NCBI GenBank assembly: GCA_964551475.1
Contig: CAZKCI010000044.1
Coordinates: forward strand, 1 to 54,754
DNA from: CAZKCI01 sp964551475
GTDB taxonomy: Bacteria; Auribacterota; Erginobacteria; Erginobacterales; CAZKCI01
Direction: 5' to 3'
DNA length: 54,754 nt
Shown: positions 51,725 to 54,754 of the stretch, piece by piece
How the letters are laid out: the number at the start of each line of letters is the position of its first letter
Position numbering within the stretch: the stretch's first letter is position 1
Translations under genes and position numbers: made by a program
Notes under the pieces: model-generated
Seen by the model: only the letters and a program-made list of their open reading frames with translations
What the model was told of the DNA's origin: nothing
The model's database searches: none

Positions 51725-51782
51725 AGGCTGAAGGAAAAGCAGGATTCAGGATTCAGGGTTCAGGGAAAACAGGGTTCAGGGG
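51719..51782 (+). repeat. Heptamer arrays GGCTGAA then GGGTTCA
   Basis: Family B units (51719-51734) overlap the stop codon of the GT39 gene. Family A units (51741-51782, words GGATTCA and GGGTTCA) follow, and the IS begins 44 bases later. Confidence 0.85.
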
Positions 51783-51885
51783 AGCGGTCAGTAATCGGTG
51801 ACGTGTAACGGATTTAACGATATTGGGTTCTCTTCCGTTTCGTGTGGGTAAATGAGGCTTATCTCGTCCAGCCGGCAGCATAGTA

Positions 51886-51914
51886 TCCTATGGTTCAATA
51901 CGAACCATAGGAGG
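51886..51914 (+). promoter_or_regulatory. Hairpin sequestering the transposase ribosome-binding site
   Basis: CCTATGGTTC and GAACCATAGG pair around AATAC; with the flanking T-A pair the stem is 11 bp. The right arm covers the first part of AGGAGG (51909-51914), the Shine-Dalgarno of the transposase ATG at 51922. Such hairpins limit transposase translation from read-through RNA in other IS families. Confidence 0.7.
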
Positions 51915-51921
51915 TTGTTCC

Positions 51922-53127
51922 ATGGACGAGCTGACCCTCTTCACCCTGGCACTGGGCCTGAACAAACCCTGGGAAGTTGTTGATATCAAGTTCTCCAAAG
52001 ACGTCGGACGACTGGACCTGACAATCGACTTTTCCCGGGGCTCAACCTTTACCTGCCCCTCCTGCGGGGCGGGCAACTGCGCGGTTCATGACACCAAGGA
52101 TCGGCAATGGAGGCATCTCAACTTCTTTCAATACGAGACATACATCCATAGCCGGGTCCCCCGTGTCGACTGCGGACAGTGCGGCATCAAGCAGATCGAG
52201 GTTCCCTGGGCTCGGCCCGGAACCGGCTTCACCTTGCTCTTTGAGCTATTGGTATTGCAGTTAGGCCGCGAAATGACTGTGGCTGCGATCGCCGAAATGA
52301 CGCGGGTCCATGCCAATCGTATTTGGCGAATCTTGGGCCACTATGTGGAGCGCGCCCGGAAGCAGGTTGATCTCTCTGATTTCCATGTCCTGGGTATCGA
52401 TGAGTTCTCAGTCCGTAAAGGCCAGGAATACATGACCACGTTCAGCGACATCGAAGCTTCCCGGGTCCTCTACACCGCCGAGTCCCGTCGGAAAGAGGTG
52501 ATCGGCGAGTTCACGGACGACCTGAAAAGCCGGGGCTACGAACCGGCGGCGATCGACCTGGTCTGCTGCGACATGTGGGATCCATACCTGAACGGGCTCG
52601 CCACTCACCTTCCCGAGGCCAATATCATCTTCGACCGGTTTCACATCATGAAGCAGATGAACGAAGCCCTAGAGGAGGTCCGCCGGGCCGAGCAGCACCA
52701 TGCCCGATGCCTCAAGAAGACCCGTTTCCTCTGGCTCAAGAACCCGGTCAACCTGACCGGCCAGCAGGCCGCAACGCTTGATGAACTGACGAAACTGGAT
52801 CTCAAGACTGCCAAGGCATACCAGCTCAAGCTGGCTCTGGCCCGGTTCTGGGAGATCCGGCTGCCCGGAGAAGCCCAGCGCTACCTCAAGCGGTGGTACT
52901 TCTGGGCCACCCATAGTCGCCTGGAGTCGGTCATCGCCGTCGCCCGGATGATCAAGCGCTACTGGCAGGGGGTGATCAACTACACCCTCTCCCGCATCAC
53001 CAACGGCGTGGTGGAGGGGCTCAACTCCAAGATCAAGACGGCCATGAAGCGGGCCTACGGTTTCAAAGAGCTGGGCTACCTGAGAACGATCGTCTATCTG
53101 GTAGCCGGCAAGCTGTGCTTCGACTGA
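51922..53127 (+). CDS. ISL3 family transposase
   Basis: The 401-residue protein is full length. A zinc-ribbon (C45-P-S-C48 with DCGQCG later) and a helix-turn-helix region precede the DDE catalytic domain: D160 (GIDEFSVRKG), D217 (CCDMWDPYLNGL) and E365 (NGVVEGLNSKIK), with the family's FDRFHIMKQMNEA. It is likely active, since frame and ends are intact. The translation start is clear (AGGAGG, seven bases), under a potential hairpin. Confidence 0.95.
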   Translation: MDELTLFTLALGLNKPWEVVDIKFSKDVGRLDLTIDFSRGSTFTCPSCGAGNCAVHDTKDRQWRHLNFFQYETYIHSRVPRVDCGQCGIKQIEVPWARPGTGFTLLFELLVLQLGREMTVAAIAEMTRVHANRIWRILGHYVERARKQVDLSDFHVLGIDEFSVRKGQEYMTTFSDIEASRVLYTAESRRKEVIGEFTDDLKSRGYEPAAIDLVCCDMWDPYLNGLATHLPEANIIFDRFHIMKQMNEALEEVRRAEQHHARCLKKTRFLWLKNPVNLTGQQAATLDELTKLDLKTAKAYQLKLALARFWEIRLPGEAQRYLKRWYFWATHSRLESVIAVARMIKRYWQGVINYTLSRITNGVVEGLNSKIKTAMKRAYGFKELGYLRTIVYLVAGKLCFD

Positions 53128-53158
53128 TTACCCACACGAAACGGAAGAGAACCGATTA

Positions 53159-53884
53159 TTGCTATTGATTGTTATTCCGGCGAATTGCATTTTTAGTCCC
53201 CGCTGCGAAGATAGGGTTCTGAAGCCGTATAACCTGAAGAGCCATCTTGATAATTTGCCTTCGGCGATAGCAAAATGTCTGGTTGATCCCTCGACGCACA
53301 GCCAAGCTGCGCGCTATTTATTTGATGGAAAATCGAGAGCATACTATTTGGGTGAGCCCATGTCGGACGACTACCGCGAATACAAACCGCACTTATCGAA
53401 ATGCAGCAGCTATCTGGAATTGATGAGGTTGCCTGTGCATGGATATCTCTGGTTCATCCTGGTGGGTGTTTCGGCTATTGATATGGCCAGACGCAGGGGC
53501 ATGACTATTCGTGCGGTATTAATCCTTGCTTTGCTGGTCGCAAGTTATCTGCAATGTATATCCGTCGTAATATTGTATATTATGGAGCGTGATATGGGGG
53601 AATCATGGAGGCACTTGTCCGTCTGCGACTCATATTTCGTATTTTCGGTTATCACGGCTTTAGGCATACTAATCCGCTGCCCTCGCGAGCGATCATATAT
53701 TGATAGAAAAATCGGCATGATATTTCCGCAGAACAGATTATTGAGTTGGATGCTTATTATTATCGCAATCATAGTATTTGGAATCACTATATATGCCCCC
53801 TATAAATTTAGGCCTACCCCGGCGCATCTTGTCGAACCATTTATTGTCAACTCCCAAGATCCGCGCGATATGTCGCCTATCTGA
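53159..53884 (+). pseudogene. C-terminal remnant of a membrane protein, cut by the IS
   Basis: The open frame runs through the right IS end without a stop and has only a TTG at the junction as a start, so the 5' part of the gene is missing. The 241 residues show about four hydrophobic segments (GYLWFILVGVSAI, AVLILALLVASYL, YFVFSVITALGIL, WMLIIIAIIVFGITIY) and a soluble N-terminal part with cysteines. Base composition is lower in GC than the locus average. I do not recognise the family. No matching 5' half lies left of the IS, only repeats, so the IS or recombination between IS copies removed it. Confidence 0.6.
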
Positions 53885-54095
53885 ACTAAACTAGAATAGG
53901 CAATCTGGAGCCTATAAGAGGGAAATGCCTTGCACCCAGTGTCCGGGGTAATCCGGGTATTCTGGAGAGCGCGGAGGAAATATTTGCATTACGTGGAATG
54001 AAGCGACATCTGCGTCCCATCAACCGTAAAACAAAAACCTACAGCTGCCACCTGTTGCCCGGCTTCGGTTCGCTGTTCACGGTTTACGTTGTTCC

Positions 54096-54754
54096 ATGAA
54101 TCTCGCGCGCGCCATCAGAATCTTCCTTCCCCTCGCGCTGCTCGCGGCCGCGGCCGTCTGGCTTCTCTCCCGCCCCTCTCTCCCTCCGGAGAGGAACGCC
54201 TCGGCGGCCGCCCGGATAGAAAAAGGCGATCGCCTGTTCGCCGCCGACTCTTTCGCGGCCGCGGCGGCAGAATACCGGTCGGCGCTCGGGCTCGACGCCC
54301 GCGACGCCTTGGCCATGGTCAAGATCGGCCGCTGTCTCTGGGAGATGAGCGAGAAAGCGGAGGCGGACGCGATGTATGCCCGGGCGGATCAGCGTTCCCC
54401 CGCCTCCGCCGACGTCCTCCTCGAACTCGCCGCCTATTACCGCGAGTCGGGGAAGGGGAAGGAGAGGGAGCGGGCGCTCGCCCGCCTTCGCTCGCTCCAT
54501 CCCGACGATGCCCGGGCGGAGCGGGAATGGGGAAGACTCCTGCTCGACCGCCGGGAGTGGGCGGCCGCCGGTCGCTCGCTCCGCCGGGCGATCGAAATGG
54601 CGCCGGGCGACGTCGAGTCCTACGTTCTCCTCTCCCGCTGCCCCGCCACCGCCTACCCCCCGCCCTCCCCCCCGCCCCTTCCTTCGCCCCCCGCCGCCCC
54701 GCCGCCCGAGCTCCCCCCGGTCATCCTCATCTCGATCGACACCCTCCGGGCCGA
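54096..54754 (+). CDS. TPR-sulfatase family protein, 5' part only
   Basis: The frame starts at ATG 54096 and stays open to the window edge (219 residues). A hydrophobic N-terminal segment (IRIFLPLALLAAAAVWLL) is followed by TPR-like helices (about 38-180), a Pro-rich linker and then VILISIDTLRAD, the opening strand and metal-binding Asp of the sulfatase/alkaline phosphatase superfamily. It is therefore an exported or anchored sulfatase-like enzyme with an N-terminal TPR region. The catalytic Cys/Ser motif lies beyond the window. Extreme GC at third positions contrasts with the fragment upstream. The 211-bp spacer before it shows nothing clear. Confidence 0.7.
   Translation, partial: MNLARAIRIFLPLALLAAAAVWLLSRPSLPPERNASAAARIEKGDRLFAADSFAAAAAEYRSALGLDARDALAMVKIGRCLWEMSEKAEADAMYARADQRSPASADVLLELAAYYRESGKGKERERALARLRSLHPDDARAEREWGRLLLDRREWAAAGRSLRRAIEMAPGDVESYVLLSRCPATAYPPPSPPPLPSPPAAPPPELPPVILISIDTLRA

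Larger units (their letters stand above)
51826..53153 (+). mobile_element. Intact ISL3-family insertion sequence
   Basis: 1,328 bp with perfect 26-bp terminal inverted repeats (51826-51851 and 53128-53153, starting GGTTCTCTTCCGTTTCGTGT). One transposase gene fills it. Flanking octamers are CGATATTG (51818-51825) and GATTATTG (53154-53161), similar only if one base is shifted, so a clean 8-bp target duplication is not demonstrated. The MITE-like element at 40-432 shares its ends. Confidence 0.92.

Overview
The window is GC-rich, gene-dense DNA from an uncultivated bacterium with a Gram-negative type envelope. A Wza-like exporter, a Wzz-like co-polymerase, a tyrosine autokinase and an O-antigen ligase family protein are all present. 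A giant modular secreted beta-helix protein, four-helix-bundle and GxxExxY small ORFs and a TPR-sulfatase suggest a candidate phylum of the Omnitrophota/PVC/Auribacterota kind. That placement is inference, because there is no rRNA or other phylogenetic marker here.

Layout. Bases 1-528 hold no gene. They contain a 393-bp MITE-like element whose ends match the ISL3-type IS at 51826-53153, with three tandem 54-bp palindromic units inside it, followed by the terminator of the next gene. Bases 529-18456 (minus strand) are one 5,975-residue gene. It encodes a secreted protein with five beta-sandwich domains, about ten parallel beta-helix domains, two calcium-binding type-3 repeat blocks, a Pro/Thr linker, an unrecognised tandem module and four C-terminal repeats. 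From 18653 to about 51724 lies a long surface-polysaccharide locus, almost all on the plus strand: export (20602-24987), a sugar-nucleotide epimerase, both ATP sulfurylase subunits (cysD, cysN), seven polytopic sugar-transfer or polymerisation proteins, GT2 and GT4 glycosyltransferases, three methyltransferases, a CapK-like adenylate-forming enzyme, a membrane-embedded spermidine-synthase-like protein, a DUF362 protein and a radical SAM enzyme. An ISL3 element (51826-53153), a truncated membrane-protein gene and the start of a TPR-sulfatase gene close the window. No Wzx flippase and no initiating phosphoglycosyl transferase is visible, so the locus probably continues outside the window or relies on genes elsewhere.

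The most unusual signal is in the spacers. Many carry short arrays of 7-9 bp units from at least six unrelated word families. Each array sits within a few bases of a stop or start codon, and orientation follows position: one sense just after a gene, the reverse complement just before the next gene. Three such spacers also carry a small ORF (two four-helix-bundle proteins, one GxxExxY protein). One of these, together with a reverse-strand gene, separates cysD from cysN. REP-like hairpins with compensatory base changes lie in other spacers. This looks like a population of array-bounded intergenic insertions, and it is the best candidate here for an undescribed system.

Functional reading. The exporter trio plus the glycosyltransferases would build and export a capsule or exopolysaccharide. 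CysDN could supply activated sulfate for sulfating it, but no APS kinase or sulfotransferase is visible. The CapK, methyltransferase, DUF362 and radical SAM genes suggest an unusual decoration. The giant protein may be displayed at the same cell surface.
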